Shown in pieces: positions 1 through 7,978 of a stretch of 63,591 nucleotides of DNA. Position numbers and translations under genes: made by a program. Origin of the DNA: an uncultured Pelagibacteraceae bacterium (GTDB lineage Bacteria; Pseudomonadota; Alphaproteobacteria; Pelagibacterales; Pelagibacteraceae); NCBI GenBank assembly GCA_902595885.1, contig CACJRQ010000005.1:1-63591 (forward strand). Reading direction: 5' to 3'. A model generated the notes under the pieces. That model had not been told where the DNA came from, ran no database searches, and saw only the letters and a program-made list of their open reading frames with translations. The stretch's first letter is position 1, and every line of letters begins with the position of its first letter.

Positions 1-32
1 AATGATATAAAACAAGCATTAAAATTTATTAA

Positions 33-1253
33 ATGAGTTCAGAAAGTTTTACTCTTAGCAAAAAAGCACTAATCACTTTAATTGCCGCTTCTATAGTTGT
101 AATTATTTCTTTAGGAATAAGACAGACCTTTGGGTTGTTTTATTTTGATTTTAATACTGACTTAGATATTTCAATTTCTCATTTTGGTTTTGTTATGGGA
201 TTGCAGTTGTTACTTTGGGGAGTATTCAGTCCGTTGTTTGGTGTAATTACTGATAAATATGGAGGAGCGGTTGCAATATTTATTGGTTTTGTTTTTTATT
301 TAGTTGGGGTTTTGCTTTTTTATTCTGGCTATAATACTGGAGGTTATTTTACTTTAACTATAGGAGTGATGATAGGAATAGGCTTGGGCTCCACTGCAAT
401 AGGAATCCCAGTATCAGTAGTAGCTAAACATTTTCCAGCATCTAATAGAACTATTGCAACAGGAATTGTTACATGTGCAGGTTCATTTGGATATTTTGTA
501 TCACCTTTGCTTGTAAGATATTCCTTAGTTGAAACAGGCTGGGAGAATACTCTTTTATATTTTTCTCTTCTTTTAGGATTAGGATTAGTGGTAGCTTTGT
601 TTGTTAGTACTCCGAAAATACCTGTAGGAGTTAATCAAGATAATAATCAAACAGCAAGAGAGGCTCTAAGAGAGGCATTTGCCAACAAAAGTTTTATTTA
701 TCTAACTTTAGGTTTTTTTGTTTGTGGTTGGCATATTGCTCTAGTAGCAACACACATTCCTACCTATATGGCAGATAAAGGTTTGCCTGATTGGACACCT
801 GCAATGGTTTTAGCTTTGATTGGTGTATTTAATATGGCTGGTACAATTACCAGCGGTTATTTATCAACAAGATACAGTAAGAAAAAAATTTTAAGTGCTA
901 TTTATCTTTTAAGAGGCGTTTCTATAATTTATTTTATTTTCTTACCACCAAGTATTTTTAACTCTGTAGTTTTTGGAGTTACTTTTGGTTTTTTGTGGCT
1001 ATCCACAGTTCCTCCAACAAATGGAATTGTTGCCCATATATTTGGTACAAAATACGTTGGACTTTTATATGGGATAGTTTTTGTAAGCCATCAAATTGGT
1101 TCTTTCCTAGGAGCATATCTAGGTGGTGTATTTTATGAATTAAATGGAAATTTTGATTATGCATGGTACGGATCTATCGCATTATCAATTTTTGCAGGTC
1201 TGATACATTTACCTATAGTAGAGAAAGCAATTGAAAGAACTCAGCCAGCATAA
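33..1253 (+). CDS. MFS transporter, substrate unknown
   Basis: This 406-residue protein is almost entirely hydrophobic helices, about 12, in the major facilitator layout. An Asp-containing loop between helices 2 and 3 (FGVITDKYGG, near residue 70) matches the family's motif A. A hydrophilic central loop lies around residues 195-220. The overall look is closest to monocarboxylate or oxalate/formate antiporter-type members, but substrate cannot be read from sequence. The gene end overlaps the start of the downstream pabB-like gene by 23 nt, so the two may be co-transcribed. The start is an ATG only 32 nt into the window, so any promoter is outside it. Confidence 0.85.
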   Translation: MSSESFTLSKKALITLIAASIVVIISLGIRQTFGLFYFDFNTDLDISISHFGFVMGLQLLLWGVFSPLFGVITDKYGGAVAIFIGFVFYLVGVLLFYSGYNTGGYFTLTIGVMIGIGLGSTAIGIPVSVVAKHFPASNRTIATGIVTCAGSFGYFVSPLLVRYSLVETGWENTLLYFSLLLGLGLVVALFVSTPKIPVGVNQDNNQTAREALREAFANKSFIYLTLGFFVCGWHIALVATHIPTYMADKGLPDWTPAMVLALIGVFNMAGTITSGYLSTRYSKKKILSAIYLLRGVSIIYFIFLPPSIFNSVVFGVTFGFLWLSTVPPTNGIVAHIFGTKYVGLLYGIVFVSHQIGSFLGAYLGGVFYELNGNFDYAWYGSIALSIFAGLIHLPIVEKAIERTQPA

Positions 1254-2445
1254 GTTTAAATTTAATCCTTATTTAGAGGATCTGTACCAATCAGATAAAC
1301 CTTTAATTATTTATAAAGTAGATGATGGGTATAATATTTACACTGATTTTTCCAAAAAAATTGTTTTAACAAAAAAAAATATACACAAATTTCTTAATTC
1401 GTTAGAGAAAAAAAAATATAACAAAGAAACAGATTTATATCTTGGATTTTTTGGTTATGAAATTTTATGTAATTTGATTGGTATTAATTTAAAAAACAAA
1501 AAAAGGATAAACTTTTATAAAGGAATTTTTTATAAACCTGAGACTATAATTAAAATTAGAAAAGATATTAAAGTTATATCTAATATAAAAAAACATACAT
1601 TTAACTATCAATTCAACAAAACTCAAATATTAAGTCCTTTTAAGATTAATATTTCATATGCAAAATATAAAAAAATATTTGAATTATTTTCAAAAAAAAT
1701 AAGAGAAGGTGAAACCTATCAAATTAAAATTTGTACAAAATATAAGAATAAATCATTAATTAATCCTGTTAATTTTTTTTGGAAATTGATGCGTGTTAAT
1801 GCGTCCCCAGAGTCATTTATGATAAAAGACAAGGATTATTCTATAGTAAGTTGCTCACCCGAAACATTAATTGATAAGCAAAAAAACAAAATTATAACAA
1901 AACCAATAGCTGGAACTTTTAAAAAAAAATTATTATCAAATAAAAATATAGCTCTTAAATATTTCAAAAATAATGAGAAAGAAACAAAAGAACACAACAT
2001 GATAGTTGATATGGAAAGAAGTGATTTATCAAAAATTTGTAAGCCTGGAAGTGTTAAAATACTTAAAAAAAAATACGTTGAAGAATATAAGCATCTTTTT
2101 CATTATGTGACTTCAATAGGTGGGATAATAAATGAAAATACAAAATTGATTGATATCATCAAAGCTATGATGCCTGGAGGATCTGTAATTGGTTGCCCTA
2201 AAATCAGAACTTTAGAACTTTTAAATAAGCAAGAAAAAGAAAGCAGAAATATTTTTACAGGCAGTTTTGGATTTATTAAATTTAATCAAGATATGAAGTT
2301 TAATATAATAATTAGATCTATATTAAATTATAAAAATCAATCAGAGATCTCTGCTGCATCTGGTGTAGTATTAGATAGCTCACCAAAGAAAGAGTTTAAT
2401 GAAAATTATATTAAAGCAAAATCTTTATTGGAGTTATTTAAATGA
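1231..2445 (+). CDS. pabB: Chorismate-utilising synthase, PabB-like (aminodeoxychorismate synthase component I)
   Basis: The 404-residue protein is a chorismate-binding enzyme that would make 4-amino-4-deoxychorismate for folate using ammonia from the next gene product. The C-terminal half carries family signatures: KPIAGTFKKK near residue 225, DMERSDLSKI, and MMPGGSVIGCPKIRTLELL near residue 312. The PGGS form is PabB-like. The PIAGT form has Ala where E. coli PabB has Lys, which also resembles TrpE, so anthranilate synthase is not excluded. The following pabA-like and pabC-like genes favour PabB. The start codon is TTG inside the end of the MFS gene. I see no ATG or GTG start before the conserved part. 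The protein is shorter than typical (about 450). Confidence 0.8.
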   Translation: MKELSQHKFKFNPYLEDLYQSDKPLIIYKVDDGYNIYTDFSKKIVLTKKNIHKFLNSLEKKKYNKETDLYLGFFGYEILCNLIGINLKNKKRINFYKGIFYKPETIIKIRKDIKVISNIKKHTFNYQFNKTQILSPFKINISYAKYKKIFELFSKKIREGETYQIKICTKYKNKSLINPVNFFWKLMRVNASPESFMIKDKDYSIVSCSPETLIDKQKNKIITKPIAGTFKKKLLSNKNIALKYFKNNEKETKEHNMIVDMERSDLSKICKPGSVKILKKKYVEEYKHLFHYVTSIGGIINENTKLIDIIKAMMPGGSVIGCPKIRTLELLNKQEKESRNIFTGSFGFIKFNQDMKFNIIIRSILNYKNQSEISAASGVVLDSSPKKEFNENYIKAKSLLELFK

Positions 2446-2999
2446 TTTACATAATAGATCATCAAGACTCTTTTACTTGGAATGTGGTTCATCAATTTGC
2501 AAAATTTGATAAAGTAATTTGCGCAAACTATTATGAAGTAAATGATAAATCGCTTGATAAAAGTGATGTGATAGTTTTATCTCCAGGACCTGGATCACCA
2601 AAAGATTATCCAACAACATCAAAAATTTATAAAAAATATAAAGGAAAGAAAAAAATTATTGGTATTTGTCTTGGTTATCAAATGATTTTGTATAATGAAG
2701 GAGGTAAAATCATACAGCAAAAAAGAATATATCATGGATTTCAATCCAAAATAAAAACAAATAATCAAAGTAAAATCTTTAAAAACAATCAACAATTTAA
2801 AGTTGGTAGATATCATTCATTAAAATTAATGGAGCCATTCAAATCGAATTCAATTAAAATAACTATGAGATGTAGTGAAACAAAAATACCTATGGGCCTT
2901 GAAGATAATCAAAATAAAATATATGGATTTCAATTTCATCCAGAATCTTTTTTAACAGAAAATGGCAACACTCTTATTAAAAAAATCTTATCAGCTTAG
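2442..2999 (+). CDS. pabA: Glutamine amidotransferase, aminodeoxychorismate synthase component II (PabA/TrpG type)
   Basis: This 185-residue class I glutamine amidotransferase releases ammonia from glutamine for the PabB-like partner. The triad is visible: nucleophile Cys76 in GICLGYQ, and His166 and Glu168 in FQFHPES. The oxyanion-strand motif LSPGPGSPKDYP is near residue 47. The ATG overlaps the upstream stop (ATGA), which indicates translational coupling. The same subunit often serves anthranilate synthase too, so a dual PabA/TrpG role is possible. The length matches the family. Confidence 0.88.
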   Translation: MIYIIDHQDSFTWNVVHQFAKFDKVICANYYEVNDKSLDKSDVIVLSPGPGSPKDYPTTSKIYKKYKGKKKIIGICLGYQMILYNEGGKIIQQKRIYHGFQSKIKTNNQSKIFKNNQQFKVGRYHSLKLMEPFKSNSIKITMRCSETKIPMGLEDNQNKIYGFQFHPESFLTENGNTLIKKILSA

Positions 3000-3705
3000 T
3001 AATCTTAAAGAAGTTACTTTCAAAGATCTTTGGGGATCTAGAGGCGTATTTACTACAATGCGAATGGTTGGTAAACCTCCTAAGTTAATACTTTTAAAAC
3101 CGCATATAGAGAACTTAATAAAATCTACAAAAAAATACGGAATAAGAAAAAAATATTTAAAAAATATTATTAAAGATTTAATTAACAAAAATACTTTATA
3201 CAAAGGCCCTGATAATTTATTTCGTATAGCGTTAAATAAAAAACTAATATCAATCTCAATTAGAAAAAGACCAAAACCAAAAAGTAATTTTAATCTTTTA
3301 TTGTTTAAATATAAAAGAGTAGAGCCAAATTATAAAAATCTATATTATAAAAAAATATTAGCAAAATTAAGCAAAGTTGACTCAACTAAATTTGATATTG
3401 CTTTAGTTGCAAATGATAAGATTTTAGAAACTGGAACCTCAAATTTAGTTTTTGTGAAAAATGGAAAGATCTTTTCACCTAAAAAAAATTGTTATTTTGG
3501 AAACACACTTAAATTTATTAGCAAAAAAATAAAAATTAATTTTAAAGATATTTCAATTAAATCAATAAATGATTACGAAGAAATAATTCTTATTGGATCT
3601 GGTAAAGGGGTAACATCAGTATCAAATATAAACGATCTTAAATGGAAGAGTAGAAAGACTATTTGCTACACTAAGTTAAATAAAATATATAACTCTCTTG
3701 TTTAA
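2962..3705 (+). CDS. pabC: Class IV PLP aminotransferase-fold protein, likely aminodeoxychorismate lyase
   Basis: The 247-residue protein has the branched-chain aminotransferase/PabC fold. GSRGVFTTMRMVGK sits near residue 30 where the family has GDGVFETMR. The probable PLP lysine is Lys125 (YKNLYYKK), and ETGTSNLVF begins at Glu156. In the pathway it would convert 4-amino-4-deoxychorismate to p-aminobenzoate and pyruvate. The start overlaps the end of pabA by 38 nt; no better downstream start keeps the conserved N-terminus. The protein is divergent and Lys-rich, so another class IV activity is possible, but placement directly after pabB-pabA supports the lyase role. Confidence 0.75.
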   Translation: MATLLLKKSYQLSNLKEVTFKDLWGSRGVFTTMRMVGKPPKLILLKPHIENLIKSTKKYGIRKKYLKNIIKDLINKNTLYKGPDNLFRIALNKKLISISIRKRPKPKSNFNLLLFKYKRVEPNYKNLYYKKILAKLSKVDSTKFDIALVANDKILETGTSNLVFVKNGKIFSPKKNCYFGNTLKFISKKIKINFKDISIKSINDYEEIILIGSGKGVTSVSNINDLKWKSRKTICYTKLNKIYNSLV

Positions 3706-3707
3706 AT

Positions 3708-4094
3708 ATGAAAGACCCAAACAATCCTTGTATATTTTGTAAAATTAGAAAAGAGGAGCTTCAGTTTGAAAACAAATTGGCTTATTCATCCACAGATAGC
3801 TACCCTGTCTCACAATTTCATAGTCTTATCGTTCCCAAAAGACATGTAGAGACATATTTTGAGCTTACTAAAGATGAAATTCTGTCATGTAACGAATTAA
3901 TCTTAAAAACTAAAGAAAAAATTTTAAAACAAGATTCTAGTGTTAAAGGTTTCAATATAGGCATAAATGCAGGAAAATCTGCAGGTCAATCAATTATGCA
4001 TTGTCATATTCATTTAATCCCAAGAAGAGAAGGGGATGTGGAGAATCCGCAAGGAGGTGTTAGGTCTGTGATCCCAAAAAAACAACATTACTAA
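3708..4094 (+). CDS. HIT family nucleotide-binding hydrolase
   Basis: This 128-residue protein carries the histidine triad as MHCHIHLIPR (His98, His100, His102), the nucleotidyl-transfer centre of the family. The N-terminal CIFCKI (two Cys) is typical of Hint/HIT members, and SLIVPKRHVETYFEL is the usual central segment. Members hydrolyse nucleoside phosphoramidates or dinucleotide polyphosphates; the physiological substrate here is unknown. It begins 2 nt after the pabC-like stop and probably ends this operon. The following 123 nt hold no gene. Confidence 0.9.
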   Translation: MKDPNNPCIFCKIRKEELQFENKLAYSSTDSYPVSQFHSLIVPKRHVETYFELTKDEILSCNELILKTKEKILKQDSSVKGFNIGINAGKSAGQSIMHCHIHLIPRREGDVENPQGGVRSVIPKKQHY

Positions 4095-4183
4095 AGAAAG
4101 TAAATATTTTTTAATTGTTATTAAAGACAAATTTATCAATAGTTTTTGTTGATCTGATGAGTTAACTAGATTAGAAAACTTTG

Positions 4184-4203
4184 AAATTATTTAAAAATAA
4201 TTT
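4184..4203. repeat. AT-only palindrome upstream of aprM
   Basis: Two 9-nt arms, AAATTATTT and AAATAATTT, are perfect inverted copies separated by two A. They end 14 nt before the aprM start codon. The element could be an operator or an mRNA hairpin near the ribosome site. In an AT-rich genome such palindromes can arise by chance, so no function is assigned. Confidence 0.3.
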
Positions 4204-4217
4204 AACATAAGGGTATA

Positions 4218-5012
4218 ATGCTTGAAACAAATCCATTTTCGTTATTATCAGAAGTAGTTCCCACTGTCGTTATGCAAGGTTTTATAATTGCAATGGTGTT
4301 TTTAATTGCTTTTGGAACAATTATTCAGATGATACATCACAAAAATTTAACTTATTTCTTTAACAATGCAAAAAAAGCAAAATTACAAGCAACAAGAGAG
4401 GTTGGAGCTGCTGAGAAGGCAAAAATTATTGCCAAGACTACTGTTTATGACATTGGAACAACATCAGAATTAGGTTTTGGAAAAAGAAGGTTAGCACATG
4501 TTCTTGGCATGTATGGAACTATAATCTTTTGGATTGCTTCAGCAATGTTAGTGTTTTGTTATACAGGTGCAGATAAAACTTCTTCTACATTGTGGTCAAT
4601 GTTATGGCATGTAGGTGCAATACTCACATGTGTTGGTGGATTTTGGTTTTGGTTTTTTTTAAGAGTAGATGTTTCTGCCGAAGCACACCCTTGGTATAGA
4701 ATTATTAAAGCTGATTTGTTTGTTCTAGCATTATTAGCATGTTCAACTTTTGGACTAGCTTGGTCTTATACTCAATTCAATGGTCAAGTCGGTTTGTCAT
4801 TCTTATTTTTTGCATTGTTTGTAGTTTCTAATTTAGTTTTATTTGGTGGAGTTTATTGGTCGAAATTTGCTCATATGTTCTATAAGCCTGGAGCAGCAAT
4901 ACAGAAAAATTTGGCTGAAGCAGATGGTTCTAGAGATAATTTACCACCTCCTGCGGATGCTCCTGAGCAATTTGGCCTAGGAATAAAAAGAGAAGAGCCA
5001 AAACATTATTAA
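4218..5012 (+). CDS. aprM: AprM, membrane partner of APS reductase
   Basis: The 264-residue protein has about five hydrophobic helices (roughly residues 13-37, 92-115, 130-152, 165-185, 192-213) and a hydrophilic C-terminal tail. It lies 31 nt upstream of aprB, the order aprM-aprB-aprA reported for SAR11 and some sulfur oxidisers. AprM is proposed to pass electrons between APS reductase and the quinone pool. Conserved-looking His residues in LAHVLGMYG and LWHVGAIL could be haem ligands, but that is inference. The first gene of the operon, it follows a 123-nt intergenic stretch with an AT palindrome. The identity rests on context plus topology. Confidence 0.8.
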   Translation: MLETNPFSLLSEVVPTVVMQGFIIAMVFLIAFGTIIQMIHHKNLTYFFNNAKKAKLQATREVGAAEKAKIIAKTTVYDIGTTSELGFGKRRLAHVLGMYGTIIFWIASAMLVFCYTGADKTSSTLWSMLWHVGAILTCVGGFWFWFFLRVDVSAEAHPWYRIIKADLFVLALLACSTFGLAWSYTQFNGQVGLSFLFFALFVVSNLVLFGGVYWSKFAHMFYKPGAAIQKNLAEADGSRDNLPPPADAPEQFGLGIKREEPKHY

Positions 5013-5043
5013 TATGATAACAAAAAAGGAAAGAAAATAAATT

Positions 5044-5514
5044 ATGTCAACTTTTGTATATATGACTAGATGTGATGGATGCGGTCACTGCGTAGATATT
5101 TGTCCATCTGATATAATGCACATTGATGAAAATATTAGACGTGCGAAAAATATAGAACCTAATTTTTGTTGGGAATGTTATTCATGTGTAAAAGCATGCC
5201 CAAATCATGCGATTGACGTAAGAGGTTATGCAGATTTTGCTCCAATGGGACATAGCGTTAGAGTAAGACGTGAAGAAGAAAAAGGAACTATTTCTTGGAA
5301 AATAAAATTTAGAAATGGGACAACAAAAGACTTTGTTTCACCAATAACAACAAAACCATGGGGAAAGTTTATTCCTAAACTTGCAGATGGTGAAAAAATA
5401 AAACAAGGAGAATTAAATTCACAAAGACTTTACACCGAACCTGAAGGACTAAATATCGATGGTGAACTTCCTGCAGTTCCAAAAGAATCTTTTAAAAAAG
5501 GAGTTTATTACTAA
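5044..5514 (+). CDS. aprB: Adenylylsulfate reductase beta subunit
   Basis: This 156-residue ferredoxin-like subunit has two [4Fe-4S] cluster motifs. Cys10, 13, 16 and 20 lie in CDGCGHCVDICPSD, and Cys42, 45, 48 and 52 lie in CWECYSCVKACPNH. A C-terminal extension wraps the alpha subunit in known AprBA structures. It conducts electrons between AprA FAD and the membrane partner. The stop codon overlaps the aprA start by one base. In an aerobic heterotroph with xsc and suyAB nearby, the likely direction is oxidation of sulfite with AMP to APS, not sulfate reduction. Confidence 0.95.
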   Translation: MSTFVYMTRCDGCGHCVDICPSDIMHIDENIRRAKNIEPNFCWECYSCVKACPNHAIDVRGYADFAPMGHSVRVRREEEKGTISWKIKFRNGTTKDFVSPITTKPWGKFIPKLADGEKIKQGELNSQRLYTEPEGLNIDGELPAVPKESFKKGVYY

Positions 5515-7373
5515 TGGCTAAGCACAAAACTCATTACGAAGAATGTGATGTATTAGTTGTTGGTGGAGGAATGGCCGGCACTGGTGCAACTTTCGAAGCA
5601 AGGCACTGGGGTAGAGATATGAAAATTGTTTGTGTTGAAAAAGCAAACATAGACAGAAGTGGGGCGGTAGCTCAAGGTCTTTACGCAATTAACTGTTACA
5701 TGGGTATGCAGTGGGGCGAAAATCAACCTGAAGATCATGTCAGATACGCAAGAAATGATCTGATGGGAATGGTTAGAGAAGATTTAGGTTATGACATGGC
5801 TCGTCATGTAGACTCGACTGTTCATATGTTTGATGAGTGGGGTCTTCCTATGATGAAAAATGAAGAGACTGGAAGATATTTAAGAGAAGGTAAGTGGCAG
5901 ATAATGATCCACGGTGAAAGTTATAAGCCGATTGTAGCAGAAGCAGCAAAAAAATCTGCAGACAAAATTTATAATAGAATTATGATTACTCATCTTTTAA
6001 TGGATGAGGCGCAAGAGAATAGAGTAGGTGGAGCTGTTGGGTTTAATATGAGAACAGGTGATTTTCATGTATTTAGAGCAAAGGCAGTAATTGTTGCAGC
6101 AGGAGGAGCTTCACACATATTTAAACCTAGAGCTGTAGGTGAAGGTATGGGTAGAACTTGGTATGCTCCTTGGAGTAATGGTTCTGCTTACGCATTACCA
6201 ATTGCAGCTGGTGCTAAGATGACTCAAATGGAAAATAGAATTGTGTTATGTAGATTTAAAGATGGATATGGACCAGTTGGAGCTTACTTTTTACACTTAA
6301 AAACATATACACAAAATGCAAACGGTGAAAACTATGAGAAGAAATGGTACGACCAGACTAAAGAATTAGTAGGAGAATACATAGATCACCATCCAACACC
6401 TACGTGTTTAAGAAATCATGCTTTTATTCAAGAAACAATGGCAGGTGGTGGACCAATCCATATGGTTACTACTGAGGCTTTTCAAGATCCACATTTAGAA
6501 ACTGTTGGTTGGGAAAACTTTTTAGGAATGACAGTAGGTCAAGCTGTTGTTTGGGCATCTCAAAATATTGATCCAAAATATACAAATCCAGAATTAACAA
6601 CATCAGAACCATATGTAATGGGTTCTCATGCTACTTGTTCTGGAGCTTGGGTAAGCGGACCAGAAGATTTATCTCCACCAGAGTACTTTTGGGGCTATAA
6701 TAGAATGCTAACAATTGATGGATTATTTGGAGCAGGTGATACTGTTGGTGGGAGCGCTCACAAATTTTCGTCAGGCTCATTTACTGAAGGTAGATTAGCA
6801 GCAAAAGCAGCTGTAAAATACATTGAAGACAAAAAAGCTGAGGGCTTAAAGGTATCAGATAAACAATGTGAAGATTTTAAAGTTAAAGTTTACAAACCTT
6901 TAGAAAATTACACAGTTGCTCAAAATGAGATTACAGGAGGAACTGTATCTCCAAGCTATATATCACCTATTCAAGGCTTACAACGTTTACAAAGAATAAT
7001 GGATGAATATGTAGGTGGTATAGCTACAAACTATATGACTAATGCTAATATGCTAAAAAGAGGATTAGAATTGTTAGCTTGGCTTGAAGAAGATCTTGAA
7101 AACGTTGGAGCTGAGGATTATCACCAGCTTATGAGGGCATGGGAGCTTAAACACAGAGCTTTGACATCTCAGTGTGTAACAGAACATACCATGTTTAGAG
7201 AAGAAACTAGATGGCCTGGATATTATTACAGAGGTGATCATATGAAACTTGATGATGATAATTGGCATTGTCTAACAGTTTCAAGAAGAGATCCCAAGAC
7301 TGGTAAGTTTAGTATGGAGAAAGTTCCTGTCTACCATATAGTGGATGAGAACGAGAAGAAAAAAGCTTCTTAA
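5514..7373 (+). CDS. aprA: Adenylylsulfate reductase alpha subunit
   Basis: The 619-residue flavoprotein has the FAD-binding GGGMAG motif at residues 17-22 and a fumarate-reductase-type body. It interconverts sulfite plus AMP and adenosine 5'-phosphosulfate. Family landmarks include DRSGAVAQGLYAINCY near residue 43, LRNHAFIQETMAGGGPI near residue 300, and a C-terminal segment with WPGYYYRGDH. The length fits the family (about 610-660). It is co-transcribed with aprM and aprB. No ATP sulfurylase is visible in the window, so the fate of APS (to sulfate and ATP) must be handled by a gene elsewhere or by another enzyme. Confidence 0.95.
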   Translation: MAKHKTHYEECDVLVVGGGMAGTGATFEARHWGRDMKIVCVEKANIDRSGAVAQGLYAINCYMGMQWGENQPEDHVRYARNDLMGMVREDLGYDMARHVDSTVHMFDEWGLPMMKNEETGRYLREGKWQIMIHGESYKPIVAEAAKKSADKIYNRIMITHLLMDEAQENRVGGAVGFNMRTGDFHVFRAKAVIVAAGGASHIFKPRAVGEGMGRTWYAPWSNGSAYALPIAAGAKMTQMENRIVLCRFKDGYGPVGAYFLHLKTYTQNANGENYEKKWYDQTKELVGEYIDHHPTPTCLRNHAFIQETMAGGGPIHMVTTEAFQDPHLETVGWENFLGMTVGQAVVWASQNIDPKYTNPELTTSEPYVMGSHATCSGAWVSGPEDLSPPEYFWGYNRMLTIDGLFGAGDTVGGSAHKFSSGSFTEGRLAAKAAVKYIEDKKAEGLKVSDKQCEDFKVKVYKPLENYTVAQNEITGGTVSPSYISPIQGLQRLQRIMDEYVGGIATNYMTNANMLKRGLELLAWLEEDLENVGAEDYHQLMRAWELKHRALTSQCVTEHTMFREETRWPGYYYRGDHMKLDDDNWHCLTVSRRDPKTGKFSMEKVPVYHIVDENEKKKAS

Positions 7374-7394
7374 TAAACTTTTCAAGTAAATTTT

Positions 7395-7745
7395 ATGGAT
7401 ATTTTATCTAAAACAGACGATGAGATATTTGAATTAGCCAAACCTATTTGGGATAATTTAGTTAAATCATCTAATCTTAAAGATTATGGTGGGTTTACTA
7501 GAGATTTCTCTACTCAAATGCTTTTTGGCGCTAACGAAGTGGAGCTTGGTAAGCAGTGGGCTAATAATAAGCTAATTACTAATCTTAAAGAGACTTTTGA
7601 ACCATTTGGATGTCTTAGAAGAGGAGATCATATAACTGTTTTAATTAAACAGACAAATAAAGAAATTCCAGGAGAGTTCCTCGGACGATTGGTTCTAGGA
7701 GTTGAGGATGACACCATTAAAGTTTTTGGGGCTACCATCTACTAG
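7395..7745 (+). CDS. Conserved-looking hypothetical protein downstream of aprA
   Basis: I do not recognise this 116-residue protein. It starts 21 nt after aprA on the same strand, so it is probably in the apr transcript. It has no signal peptide, no membrane helix and a single Cys (in FGCLRRGDHITV). The C-terminal half reads as a compact beta-rich domain (DHITVLIKQTNKEIPGEFLG, then LVLGVEDDTIKVFGATIY). The position suggests an accessory role in sulfite oxidation or AprBA maturation, but nothing in the sequence proves it. Confidence 0.75.
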   Translation: MDILSKTDDEIFELAKPIWDNLVKSSNLKDYGGFTRDFSTQMLFGANEVELGKQWANNKLITNLKETFEPFGCLRRGDHITVLIKQTNKEIPGEFLGRLVLGVEDDTIKVFGATIY

Positions 7746-7813
7746 ACAAAAAAAATTGCTTAATAATAAATAATTGTTTGACAAATTTCTTTCTGGGTGT
7801 ATTGACGAATTTA

Positions 7814-7948
7814 ATGTTACTTTCTAACGTAAAAATTATTAACAAACTCTCAAATTTTAAAACAATATTTATCAAAGTAGGAATCATAGCAGGCCTAACA
7901 GCTTATTGGGGAGTGATTTTAGTTGGAACTTTTATCACTTTTAACTAA
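7814..7948 (+). CDS. Small membrane protein (44 residues), unknown
   Basis: An ATG-started ORF of 44 codons lies between the apr genes and tauE. It has a basic N-terminal part followed by one hydrophobic helix (KVGIIAGLTAYWGVILVGTF). Reading frame and membrane character look non-random, and it fills a 233-nt gap that would be unusually large here. The role is unknown; it may be co-transcribed with the exporter that starts 30 nt later. It could also be a chance ORF. Confidence 0.5.
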   Translation: MLLSNVKIINKLSNFKTIFIKVGIIAGLTAYWGVILVGTFITFN

Positions 7949-7978
7949 GTTGTTTTTTAACAACTTTTAAATTTTTTT

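Noticed and set aside
2442-2999. Calling the amidotransferase strictly TrpG
   Set aside because: The active site does not distinguish PabA from TrpG; neighbours resembling pabB and pabC favour PabA.
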